Positions 25,115 through 32,495 of a stretch of DNA of 64,000 bases are shown here, one piece after another. How positions within the stretch are numbered: position 1 is the stretch's first letter; each line of letters opens with the position of its first letter. A model generated the notes under the pieces. That model made no database searches. It had not been told where the DNA came from and was given only the letters and a program-made list of their open reading frames with translations. This DNA is from Prosthecobacter fusiformis (GTDB taxonomy: Bacteria; Verrucomicrobiota; Verrucomicrobiia; Verrucomicrobiales; Verrucomicrobiaceae), in NCBI RefSeq assembly GCF_004364345.1, contig NZ_SOCA01000003.1:682001-746000 (forward strand). Direction: 5' to 3'. The translations under genes and the position numbers were made by a program.

Positions 25115-27322
25115 TTATAAGTTGTCCTTCAATGTGGATGCGGGGGGCTGTAGCAATCCCCCTGATGGTGGTGGGGCCGTTTCTGGAGGTAATGCTGGCT
25201 CAGTGACCTGTGGTGCAGCAGGCCCGCGAGGTGGTTCCGGGGTCAGTGGAGCCGAAGCTGAAGGGACACTGGAAACGGGTGTGCCTGACTGCACGGGAAT
25301 CGCTTTGATGACGGGCGATTTTAACCAAAAGGCGTCTCCTGAAAGATGCGCCAATACTGCGCCAGCGACAATGGACCCACCGATGAAAACCGCAGCCCGT
25401 AGCCAGAATGGAACAAACTCTTCGGGTGCCAGCAAAACCTCATTGGGGTGGATCGTGGGTGGCGCATCTGCTGCTGTTTTAGCCCAATCGTGGGTCGTTC
25501 CGCGCTCCATGACTGAGGTGTCGCGAAACAGCAATTCGGCGAAACCGATGGTTGGCTTCTCGGATATGGGAGCACCGCCGCTTGTCAGCGCCATCGGCGG
25601 ATTCGTGAAGGGTGCGTTTTTGTCAGCCGCCGATTCGGCCGAAATCGTCCGCATGCGTGAGGGGGCTTTAGCGGCAGCAGGGACGAGAGGCTCCGAAGCA
25701 GGGGCTGGTGAAGGCTTCACCAGTTCGTGGTGTTGCAGAATGCGGGCATACCGAGCGAGGAAATCGGCACGGGGACAAGCTTTTTCCTCTTTGTATCTCT
25801 GAATTTCTTCATCAAAAAGCCGGGCGATGGACTCACGGTCTCGGGTTCCGCCGGGAGTCTCGGTATGCTGTCCCGGAACGGCCTCCAGGCCTACCAGGAA
25901 ACGTCCGACGGCAGACAGCCATGCGCCATTCCAGACAGTCGGTTTTGCCGAATTGATCTGCGGCAGCAGCACTGCGGGGTTGAGCCCCCGGCCAGCCATA
26001 GCGGCAAGGGTGGGATGGCCGCGAAGCAGGAGGGAAAAGGCTGGCCATTCATTGAGCTTGGTCAGCATCAGCCTGGCTGTGCGTGCATCTTCACGCGGAA
26101 ATCCTGTGAGCAGAAAGATATCCTCAAGACGCAGTCTTTGGGCCTCAAGACCTGATTTTTCCAGGGAATCCAATGCGCCATCCAGTCCGGCGAGTACCAA
26201 GTATGCTTCATGAACATTCAGCGAACGCCGCTCACGCAGTAAATCGGCCAGGCTAACTCCTTCAGCCATTTCTTCCGCGATGCAGGTGATCTCCTCTCCC
26301 TCATGCAGAAGAACCAGAGGGATGACATCAGGAAACTCGCGCTTTTTAGACAAGCTCATTCCCTTTTCCGCCAAAGTTCGTACACTCGGTCCTGCAAGGC
26401 GCTCGGGCAGCATCTGCTCCACCAGGACCGTCCGGCCTGTCTTCGTCAGCGTGCCGCGCATCGAGTAGGGATTGGACATATCCAGTCGCTGGCTCTGAAT
26501 GCGGATCAGATTCACCACTCCCCGTGCGACTTCTTGATAACTGGCCAAGAGGGGCGCTAAGAGGGCGCGAGGCTTGTGTGCCGTGGGGATTTCGCCCGTT
26601 AATTGCTCTGGAGCCAGTTTTTGCAGTGCCGTCTTGAGTTCCCGGAGTGAGGTCACTGAGCTACGGTCTGCCGCCAAAAGGCAGGCGGCTAGCAATTCCA
26701 TAAAATCTGTCCCGGGCAGCAATTGGTCTGGCAGGGTAGGGCCGCCGCCTGATTGATCCTGAAAAAATGCACGCAGCATTTTGGCCGGTTTATCGAAGGT
26801 TTGTTTCAGGCCCTGATTACGGGTCTCCCCGGCGGCGAGTAATCGGTAATCCGACAGTTGGATTTGTAACTGCTGGGAGCCTGTTTGTACCACACGCAGG
26901 CCATTTAAGATGTTGTCTGGAAGAAGGTCTGACCGCTCCATGAGAGCGATGACCGTTTCCAGGGCACGGCACGCCACCATCACGGCCAGCCAGCCAGGGA
27001 TTTCTTGTTGCCGGGCCAGGTAAGCTCCCAGCGTTTCTCCGTCCACATTTCCCGTGATGTAAAACGGATTTCCCTCATCTTCACCCGCCTCCTTCAGCGG
27101 TGCCAGGAGAGGATGCCCCCGCGCTTGCAGCCGACGACAGGCTTCCTCAAATGCAGCACGGTCCGCCAGGGGCTCCAGTAGCACATGGCAGTGTACGAAT
27201 TCTTGCGTCAGAGTATCAAAAGCCAATACAGCGACTTGATTCGCGTCACGAATCAACTCGACGTTACTCCCGTCCGCGTCCTGGACGATTTGATATTGCC
27301 TGAAAAGACTGGGTTCCGGCAT
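25115..27322 (-). CDS. Tandem pseudokinase-like membrane protein
   Basis: 735 residues. Residues about 5-180 follow a Ser/Thr kinase plan (hydrophobic N-lobe, then PFYITGNVDGETLGAYLARQ at the hinge), but the catalytic loop and DFG are not recognisable; SDYRLL stands near the DFG position. A second, similar unit spans about 275-470 (YSMRGTLTKTGRTVLVEQML, ITCIAEEMAEGVSLADLLRERRSL, LRLEDIFLL). Low-complexity Ala/Pro/Ser sequence follows, then one membrane helix at about 645-665 (FWLRAAVFIGGSIVAGAVLA) and a Pro-rich tail. It is probably a membrane-bound scaffold or sensor, not an active kinase. The gene lies just upstream of the sigma/FecR pair on the same strand, separated by 72 bp. Confidence 0.7.
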   Translation of the reverse strand: MPEPSLFRQYQIVQDADGSNVELIRDANQVAVLAFDTLTQEFVHCHVLLEPLADRAAFEEACRRLQARGHPLLAPLKEAGEDEGNPFYITGNVDGETLGAYLARQQEIPGWLAVMVACRALETVIALMERSDLLPDNILNGLRVVQTGSQQLQIQLSDYRLLAAGETRNQGLKQTFDKPAKMLRAFFQDQSGGGPTLPDQLLPGTDFMELLAACLLAADRSSVTSLRELKTALQKLAPEQLTGEIPTAHKPRALLAPLLASYQEVARGVVNLIRIQSQRLDMSNPYSMRGTLTKTGRTVLVEQMLPERLAGPSVRTLAEKGMSLSKKREFPDVIPLVLLHEGEEITCIAEEMAEGVSLADLLRERRSLNVHEAYLVLAGLDGALDSLEKSGLEAQRLRLEDIFLLTGFPREDARTARLMLTKLNEWPAFSLLLRGHPTLAAMAGRGLNPAVLLPQINSAKPTVWNGAWLSAVGRFLVGLEAVPGQHTETPGGTRDRESIARLFDEEIQRYKEEKACPRADFLARYARILQHHELVKPSPAPASEPLVPAAAKAPSRMRTISAESAADKNAPFTNPPMALTSGGAPISEKPTIGFAELLFRDTSVMERGTTHDWAKTAADAPPTIHPNEVLLAPEEFVPFWLRAAVFIGGSIVAGAVLAHLSGDAFWLKSPVIKAIPVQSGTPVSSVPSASAPLTPEPPRGPAAPQVTEPALPPETAPPPSGGLLQPPASTLKDNL

Positions 27323-27468
27323 GGGACTGCGTGGGGAAGAAAGGATAGTGCCAAGTCTGCGCCTTGAGACGCTCTTTTCAACAACAGACTCTCCAGGATG
27401 TCAATTCATTGCCTGGGGCTCCTCAATCGCAGCTCGTTCTCAAAATCTGTCTGCAAGCGCGGATTTTT

Positions 27469-27690
27469 TCACGCTAACAGGATTTCCCGAGCCCGGGCCT
27501 CCAGTTTTTCACGGCAACGGTCATCACACAATTCCTCGTATGCCTGCAGGCATGCCGCCTCTAGCTCCCACGGCTGCCGATCTGGGAACTCGTAATCAAA
27601 GCTTTTGATGTAAAATGCCACCCGATGTTCCTGCTCAGGTGTGCTTAGACCTGGATCTTCTGCACCAATGGTTGGGTACTCAGTTTTCAT
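27469..27690 (-). CDS. Small hypothetical protein
   Basis: 73 residues with a plausible soluble composition, including YIKSFDYEFPDRQPWELEAA and a helical C-terminus CREKLEARAREILLA. No family is recognised. It is co-directional with the pseudokinase-like gene 147 bp downstream. There is no clear ribosome-binding site, so the call rests on amino-acid composition and an intact frame. Confidence 0.5.
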   Translation of the reverse strand: MKTEYPTIGAEDPGLSTPEQEHRVAFYIKSFDYEFPDRQPWELEAACLQAYEELCDDRCREKLEARAREILLA

Positions 27691-27998
27691 GGTAAATGGG
27701 CATCGCCAACCAGAAAGCGGCTGGATGTATGTGAGTGCACACGTCCAAAATTAATCTTCTGAACGATATCATTACCCACCTTGGCACACTTCGTCGGTCC
27801 TTTGCTCTCTTTAGGTCGCCCGCTGCCTCTTTCTTTAGCCAGCCCATGTCACTCTCTGTCCCCTGCTTACCCATCCATAGTCAGTTGCAGCCTCGCTTAC
27901 AGTGGCTCTCTGGTCGCCAGGGTCACCAGCTCAAGAGATCTCTGCGACCACGGCCCGTTGCCGGGCAGCCGCATCTTCGAGCACGGGGTCAGAAAAAA

Positions 27999-28340
27999 AT
28001 GCAACAGATGTTTTTCGTCGGTGCCTACTGCTTGCAGGCGGAGCGGCTGAAGGAGGTGCTCATTGGGCAGCGGTCCAAAAAAGGGCTGCATTATGTTTCC
28101 ATGGTGAGCGTCTCTGTCATCCCCGGCCTGCGTAAAAAGCTCTTCAACCAATTGCGCATGCTTCACGTTTATGATTGTCCCTTTGCAGGTATGCCTGACC
28201 ACACGCCTAAGGCCCTCACGGATGAAAAATTGGAGCACTGTGTTTGGGTTGAGCCTACGACTAAAGTCTTGGTCGAATTTGAAGAGTGGTCAAAATCTGG
28301 CCATCTCCTCCACCCTTCTGTAGTCCGGATCGTGGATTAG
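27999..28340 (+). pseudogene. Remnant of ATP-dependent DNA ligase, C-terminal OB-fold only
   Basis: About 113 residues. The part RKKLFNQLRMLHVYDCPFAG, followed by LTDEKLEHCVWVEPTTKVLV and EFEEWSKSGHLLHPSVVRI, matches the end of LigD/LigB-type ATP-dependent ligases (CPF, LTxEKM, CxWVxP, EFxEWTxxGHLRHxxF). The preceding FFVGAYCLQAERLKEVLIG fits the start of the same domain. The adenylation domain with the KxDG lysine is absent, and the upstream frame (27735-27998) reads as noise. It is most likely a decayed gene, though expression as a free OB-fold cannot be excluded. Its neighbour, a DUF892 stress protein, is a gene type often found near ligD. Confidence 0.65.
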
Positions 28341-28658
28341 TGCCTGCTTTAGCGACAAAGCTGACGCAGCCTTTAGTGACACCTTTTGGGCAGGCAAACC
28401 TGAGGGGCAATATCATCTGAAACCCCTGCTTTGAGTCATCGGAGAATTTCCGTTCTGAATCAGTGGAATTTTCAGGGGGCCACCCTCGCTCACGCTTGCG
28501 ATGCATTGGGAAGGGAGCTGCTGCCCATGGCCCTGCCGGGTCCGGGTTTCCTTCACTGCTTCATTGCGCCCTTCGGGTGCTGCCTAACCAAATAGATGCC
28601 TGTCAATGAGCTTGGTCGCCAAGCCCAGGCGCAGGCTTCAATCCAATTTTCTGTTCCT

Positions 28659-28877
28659 ATGTCCGCTGCACCGTCCAATTCTGAAACTGTCATAGATGCC
28701 CCACCTGTCTGGGATGAAGAGACAATCCGCACCCTCAATAGGCACATGCGCATCCGTTTTCGTTATCTTTCATCGGCTGTGCGGCAGATGACCCTTCTCC
28801 AGTGCATGGATGAAGTCAGCCCTTCAAGAGGTGTGAATGCACTCATTGAGCAGGTGGAGAAAAAGCTGAGCCTCTAA
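28659..28877 (+). CDS. Small hypothetical protein
   Basis: 72 residues from ATG 28659, or 93 from ATG 28596; neither has a clear ribosome-binding site. The C-terminal two-thirds is helical and charged (DEETIRTLNRHMRIRFRYL and RGVNALIEQVEKKLSL), reading like a real protein. No family is recognised. It lies 50 bp upstream of the DUF892 gene in the same direction and may be co-transcribed with it. Confidence 0.5.
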   Translation: MSAAPSNSETVIDAPPVWDEETIRTLNRHMRIRFRYLSSAVRQMTLLQCMDEVSPSRGVNALIEQVEKKLSL

Positions 28878-28927
28878 AAGAGACCTGACACATCCGGTTT
28901 CTGGCAACGTGTCGAATCATCACCGCT

Positions 28928-29419
28928 ATGAAACTTCAAACACTTGCAGACCTCTATATTCACGAACTCAAAGATCTCTACAGCGCTGAAAAGCAGTTGA
29001 TCAAAGCCTTGCCAAAAATGGCCAAGGCCGCCACCAGCGAAAAGCTTGCCCAAGGCTTCAAAAAGCATCTGGAGGAGACCAAAGAACACGCGGCACGCCT
29101 TGAAAAGCTGCTGGCTGCTCACAGTCAGACCACTCGCGGCCCTCGTTGCAAAGGCATGGAGGGCCTTCTTAAGGAGGGCGAAGAGCTTATCGAGGAAGAA
29201 CCCGATGCAGAAGTCCTCGATGCGGGGCTCATCTCCGCAGCTCAGCGAGTTGAGCATTACGAAATCGCCGGTTACGGCTGCGCTCGCACCTATGCCGAGC
29301 TTTTGGGGGACAAAGAAGGAGCCAAAATTCTTCAGACTACCCTGGATGAAGAAGGTGCTACGGACAAGATACTCACCGAGCTGGCCCTCTCCGAAATCAA
29401 TATTGCGGCAGATAAATAA
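28928..29419 (+). CDS. DUF892 ferritin-like stress protein (YciE/YciF family)
   Basis: 163 residues forming the ferritin-like four-helix bundle of DUF892. LADLYIHELKDLYSAEKQLI gives the first helix with its Glu ligands; HLEETKEHAARLEKL the second; AAQRVEHYEIAGYGCARTYAELLG the third; and LDEEGATDKILTELA the fourth. Glu and His residues at the expected metal-site positions are present. YciE/YciF proteins are induced by general and osmotic stress; the exact activity is unknown. No frame damage is seen. Confidence 0.93.
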   Translation: MKLQTLADLYIHELKDLYSAEKQLIKALPKMAKAATSEKLAQGFKKHLEETKEHAARLEKLLAAHSQTTRGPRCKGMEGLLKEGEELIEEEPDAEVLDAGLISAAQRVEHYEIAGYGCARTYAELLGDKEGAKILQTTLDEEGATDKILTELALSEINIAADK

Positions 29420-29461
29420 CACTCTGGGACTCGAAATGAATTTTGGTATCCAGGGCTAAAG

Positions 29462-29506
29462 GCCTGAGCCCAAAAGTTGCAGATTTTGCAATTTTTGGGT
29501 GCAGGC
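29462..29506. terminator. Long imperfect hairpin, possible terminator
   Basis: Three nested paired blocks, GCCTG/CAGGC, CCCAAAA/TTTTGGG and TTGCA/TGCAA, give 17 pairs with small internal mismatches. It lies 42 bp after the DUF892 stop codon in a 254-bp gap. No U-tract follows on the plus strand, so its role in termination is uncertain. Confidence 0.4.
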
Positions 29507-29673
29507 AGGAATGAAACCGCCGAGAAGGGCAGGGTTTAACGGCGTGAAACACTCCGCATCCGTTTTAGCGGTGCAGTTTGCTGATGAAAATGAGCAACAA
29601 GGAGGGCGGTATCACGTTTTTCCTTTTCCAGGTCTCAAATCATTCCTATTTATTGGCCTCGATCTAAATTCAT

Positions 29674-30705
29674 ATGAGTCTCTCTAAACCAAAACTTCAT
29701 AATGCAATGTGGCCCGGCCTTGTAGGCAAGGGCGATGGCGACGGCCAAGAACCGCCAATCAGCCTGGAGCGCATGCTTGACCTGACTGCCGCAGCCGAAG
29801 TGGGCGGTCAAAAATTCGAAGGCATTGATTATTTCCTTTTCCATCCTCACACTGATCCGCAGGCGAGTGATGACGAACTGAAAAAAATTGCCGACCTTAT
29901 TGTTAGCAAAGGCTTTGATGTCGGCTCCCTGGTCGCTCCAGTGTGGCCAGGCACAGTGGGTGATTCAGCCATGGGCGATGACGCCGCACAGGCCAAGTTC
30001 TTGGAGGCTGTCAAAGTGGCTTGCCGTATCGCTAAAGTTTTCAACGAACATGGTGTGCGCAAGTATGGTGTCATCCGTGTGGATTCGGCCGAATTTGGTG
30101 TGGCCAAATGGCGTGAAAATCCCGTGGCTAACACGGCCCGGATTGTCGATACCTTTAAAAAAGCTGCCAAAATCGCAGCTGATCATGGTGAACGTCTTGC
30201 CGCAGAAGGTGAGATTTGCTGGGCGGGGATGCACTCATGGAAAGACATGCTGGACGTGCTGGAAGGTGTTGGAATGCCTGAATCCTTTGGTTTCCAGGCA
30301 GATCTGGCGCACACTTACCTCTACACATTGGGGTATAACGCCCCAGAGCATGCCTTGGTCAAAGAAGGTTATTCCGATGCCGAATTTTGGGCTGCCTATG
30401 AAAAGATGACTGACAAACTCCGTCCTTGGACCATCGATTTCCACGTTGCTCAAAATGATGGCCAGGTGCATGGAGCTGGTTCCCATGATAAAACGGGCAA
30501 GCATTGCCCTGCTGACGATCCGAATGGCAAGCTGGACATCACCAAAGCTGCTGGCTACTGGCTAAAAGACGCCGCGAGCCGTGGCATCCAGCACATTTGC
30601 TGGGATGGCTGCATGTTTCCAAATGCGATGCTGGAGACTCCTTCGACCTGGAATAACATCCTGGATGCCATGATCAAGGTGCGGAATGCACATGGCTGGG
30701 CTTAA
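29674..30705 (+). CDS. Xylose-isomerase-like TIM-barrel sugar isomerase/epimerase
   Basis: 343 residues of the AP-endonuclease-2/xylose-isomerase-like superfamily. Likely metal ligands are the Glu of [11 protein letters not shown], the Asp/His of [12 protein letters not shown] and the His of [12 protein letters not shown]. The insert [20 protein letters not shown] supplies further His/Asp near the active site, as in related sugar isomerases. The start [20 protein letters not shown] lacks a signal peptide, so the enzyme is cytoplasmic. The substrate is unknown. The gene is monocistronic as far as the gaps show, with 126 bp to the next gene. Confidence 0.85.
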   Translation: MSLSKPKLHNAMWPGLVGKGDGDGQEPPISLERMLDLTAAAEVGGQKFEGIDYFLFHPHTDPQASDDELKKIADLIVSKGFDVGSLVAPVWPGTVGDSAMGDDAAQAKFLEAVKVACRIAKVFNEHGVRKYGVIRVDSAEFGVAKWRENPVANTARIVDTFKKAAKIAADHGERLAAEGEICWAGMHSWKDMLDVLEGVGMPESFGFQADLAHTYLYTLGYNAPEHALVKEGYSDAEFWAAYEKMTDKLRPWTIDFHVAQNDGQVHGAGSHDKTGKHCPADDPNGKLDITKAAGYWLKDAASRGIQHICWDGCMFPNAMLETPSTWNNILDAMIKVRNAHGWA

Positions 30706-30831
30706 TGCTGCACATGGAATTTCAATCTGGCAGTCTGGTCGCGTCATTGACCGGCTAGGCTGCCTGATTTTATTTTGGCAGTTGTCCGTAAACCTTTCAG
30801 CGTTTACTCACACCGCCCGTATTCCTTTGGT

Positions 30832-31227
30832 ATGTCAGATCTCCCCTTCAACTATGCCATTCTGCAGGCAGTGGAAAAAGATTCCCGTTATCACCCTCAT
30901 GCCTATGAGTTTGTGCGGGACGCCCTGCATGTGGCGGTGAAGCATTTCCGTGAAGGACAGGAAGACCAGCATGTTACCGGTCAAGAAGTGCTGGAAGGGG
31001 TGCGTCTCCATGCTCTTGCCGAGTATGGGCCGATGGCTTTCACCATTCTCAGCGAATGGGGGATTCACCAAGGCGAGGACATCGGTAATATTGTCTATAA
31101 CTTGATCGAAACGAGTTACTTTGGAAAAAACGAAGGAGACAGTTTAGAGGATTTTGGAGGTGGATACCATTTTGAAACGGCTTTCTCTGAGCCTTTCAAG
31201 CCGCGTCTGAACCGGCAGGAGGCCTGA
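30832..31227 (+). CDS. Minf_1886 family conserved protein
   Basis: 131 residues from the ATG at 30832 (MSDLPFNYAILQAVEKDSRY). The pattern HPHAYEFVRDALHVAVKHF, HVTGQEVLEGVRLHALAEYGPMA and ILSEWGIHQGEDIGNIVYNLIE corresponds to a conserved family of unknown function largely restricted to Planctomycetes and Verrucomicrobia. It is thus a useful taxonomic marker for this window. The open frame extends upstream to 30775, but those residues are not conserved in character. It is followed by ppnP 80 bp downstream in the same direction. Confidence 0.87.
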   Translation: MSDLPFNYAILQAVEKDSRYHPHAYEFVRDALHVAVKHFREGQEDQHVTGQEVLEGVRLHALAEYGPMAFTILSEWGIHQGEDIGNIVYNLIETSYFGKNEGDSLEDFGGGYHFETAFSEPFKPRLNRQEA

Positions 31228-31307
31228 TTACAGGCCTTTTAGCGTAGTGAGATTTGCTCAAAGCTGCGCTTGAGATGGACCCAAGTCTGCGCATTCTGCT
31301 GGGCTCT

Positions 31308-31637
31308 ATGCCCGCCATTCCTGCCGAATTTTCCCAAGTCACCGCGATCACCAAAGCCAATGTTTATTTTGACGGCAAGGTGGTCAGTCACACGATTGTC
31401 TTCCCCGATAGCCGTAAAAAGACCTTGGGACTCATCTATCCTGGTAGCTATCATTTTGGCACAGAGAAAGCGGAGCTCATGGAAATCGTCGCCGGCACCT
31501 GTGAAGTGAAACTTGACGGTAGCGAGGACAAATCCTCTTACTCCGCAGGACAGGTCTTCGAAGTGCCTGCGAAGTCGGGCTTCGATATTTCTGTCAAAGA
31601 AGGCATTTGTGAGTACATCTGCTCTTTTATTGGCTAA
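31308..31637 (+). CDS. ppnP: Pyrimidine/purine nucleoside phosphorylase PpnP
   Basis: A small cupin of about 109 residues that phosphorolyses several nucleosides to base and ribose-1-phosphate. Recognised by TKANVYFDGKVVSHTIVF, KTLGLIYPGSYHFGTEKAEL and MEIVAGTCEVKLDG, then FEVPAKSGFDISV and CEYICSF at the end. The E. coli protein has 94 residues, so the ATG at 31308 fits better than the upstream ATG or TTG-type starts near 31254. It converges on the SGNH hydrolase gene. Confidence 0.9.
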   Translation: MPAIPAEFSQVTAITKANVYFDGKVVSHTIVFPDSRKKTLGLIYPGSYHFGTEKAELMEIVAGTCEVKLDGSEDKSSYSAGQVFEVPAKSGFDISVKEGICEYICSFIG

Positions 31638-31668
31638 GAACTCCTGGGAGCCGGAAGGATCAACGGGT

Positions 31669-32349
31669 TTAACACTTCTTTGTCACTCTTGCCCATTCTT
31701 CGCGTAGGATGGGATCAAGAATTTTGGTCCATTCAACATAGCCTTCAGGGCTTAAGTGGAGAAGATCTTTGGCATAATAGATCCTGATTGGATGGCCTTT
31801 CTCATCGGCCAAGTAGCTCGTGCAGTCCACATAGCGGGCCCAATCATGATCCTCCGCCCACATTTTAAGCTGGCGGTTGACCTCGTGCACTTGAGGTATT
31901 TGAGTGATGCGCTTTTCACCAATTTTTACCGAGGTGATAATGACCCTGGCCTCGGGCAGTTGCTCATGCACCTTATTCAGAAACCGGGTATAGTCGCTCA
32001 AAGTCTCCTCGACGGTCAGTCCTGCATTGATATCGTTGCTACCTGTGTAAGTGACGATCAGTTTGGGTTCATGCCTTGCGACCAGGGTATCAAAATGAAC
32101 GACCAAGTCATTTGCTACACTGCCTCCAAAGCCGCGATTTAGCACCGGCAGATTAGCGAAGTCTTTCTCCAACGTTTTCCACAATCGGATGCTGGAACTG
32201 CCTGTAAAGACAATGCCTCCACTTTGCGCAGGCTGAGCCGAAAAGGCTGCAATTTCTTTAGAGAAGCGCTCTGGATTTGGCCGGGGCGTAGGCTCCAGTG
32301 CTAACAGGCTGGAACCGACAAGGAATGCTGTAAGACAAAGACTTTTCAT
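31669..32349 (-). CDS. Secreted SGNH/GDSL hydrolase
   Basis: 226 residues from the ATG at 32349, with a signal peptide (MKSLCLTAFLVGSSLLA). SGNH blocks are clear: block I IVFTGSSSIRLW with the nucleophile Ser, block II LNRGFGGS, block III TYTGSNDIN, and block V with the catalytic Asp/His (KDLLHLSPEGYVEW). It is likely an exported esterase or acyl-hydrolase, perhaps acting on acetylated glycans or lipids. It is transcribed in the same direction as the exopolysaccharide operon ending at 32496, 146 bp upstream, but hairpins in the gap suggest a separate unit. Confidence 0.9.
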   Translation of the reverse strand: MKSLCLTAFLVGSSLLALEPTPRPNPERFSKEIAAFSAQPAQSGGIVFTGSSSIRLWKTLEKDFANLPVLNRGFGGSVANDLVVHFDTLVARHEPKLIVTYTGSNDINAGLTVEETLSDYTRFLNKVHEQLPEARVIITSVKIGEKRITQIPQVHEVNRQLKMWAEDHDWARYVDCTSYLADEKGHPIRIYYAKDLLHLSPEGYVEWTKILDPILREEWARVTKKC

Positions 32350-32495
32350 TGAAGAGGAATGAACGTGTCCAGTGCGCCTTGGCTTACGCATGAATTGTTG
32401 TGAATGACGCGTGGTTACCCGTTCGGGTACCCTTCTTCTAGGGTAGTCTGACCCATTTATAGCGCCACTGGTTGATTTAGGTTGATAATTCAGTC

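Noticed and set aside
32410-32450. Small hairpins (ACCCG/CGGGT and TACCCT/AGGGTA) between the SGNH gene and the Wzc-like gene
   Set aside because: Stems of 5-6 bp without a U-tract; a terminator for the exopolysaccharide operon is possible but not supported enough to list.
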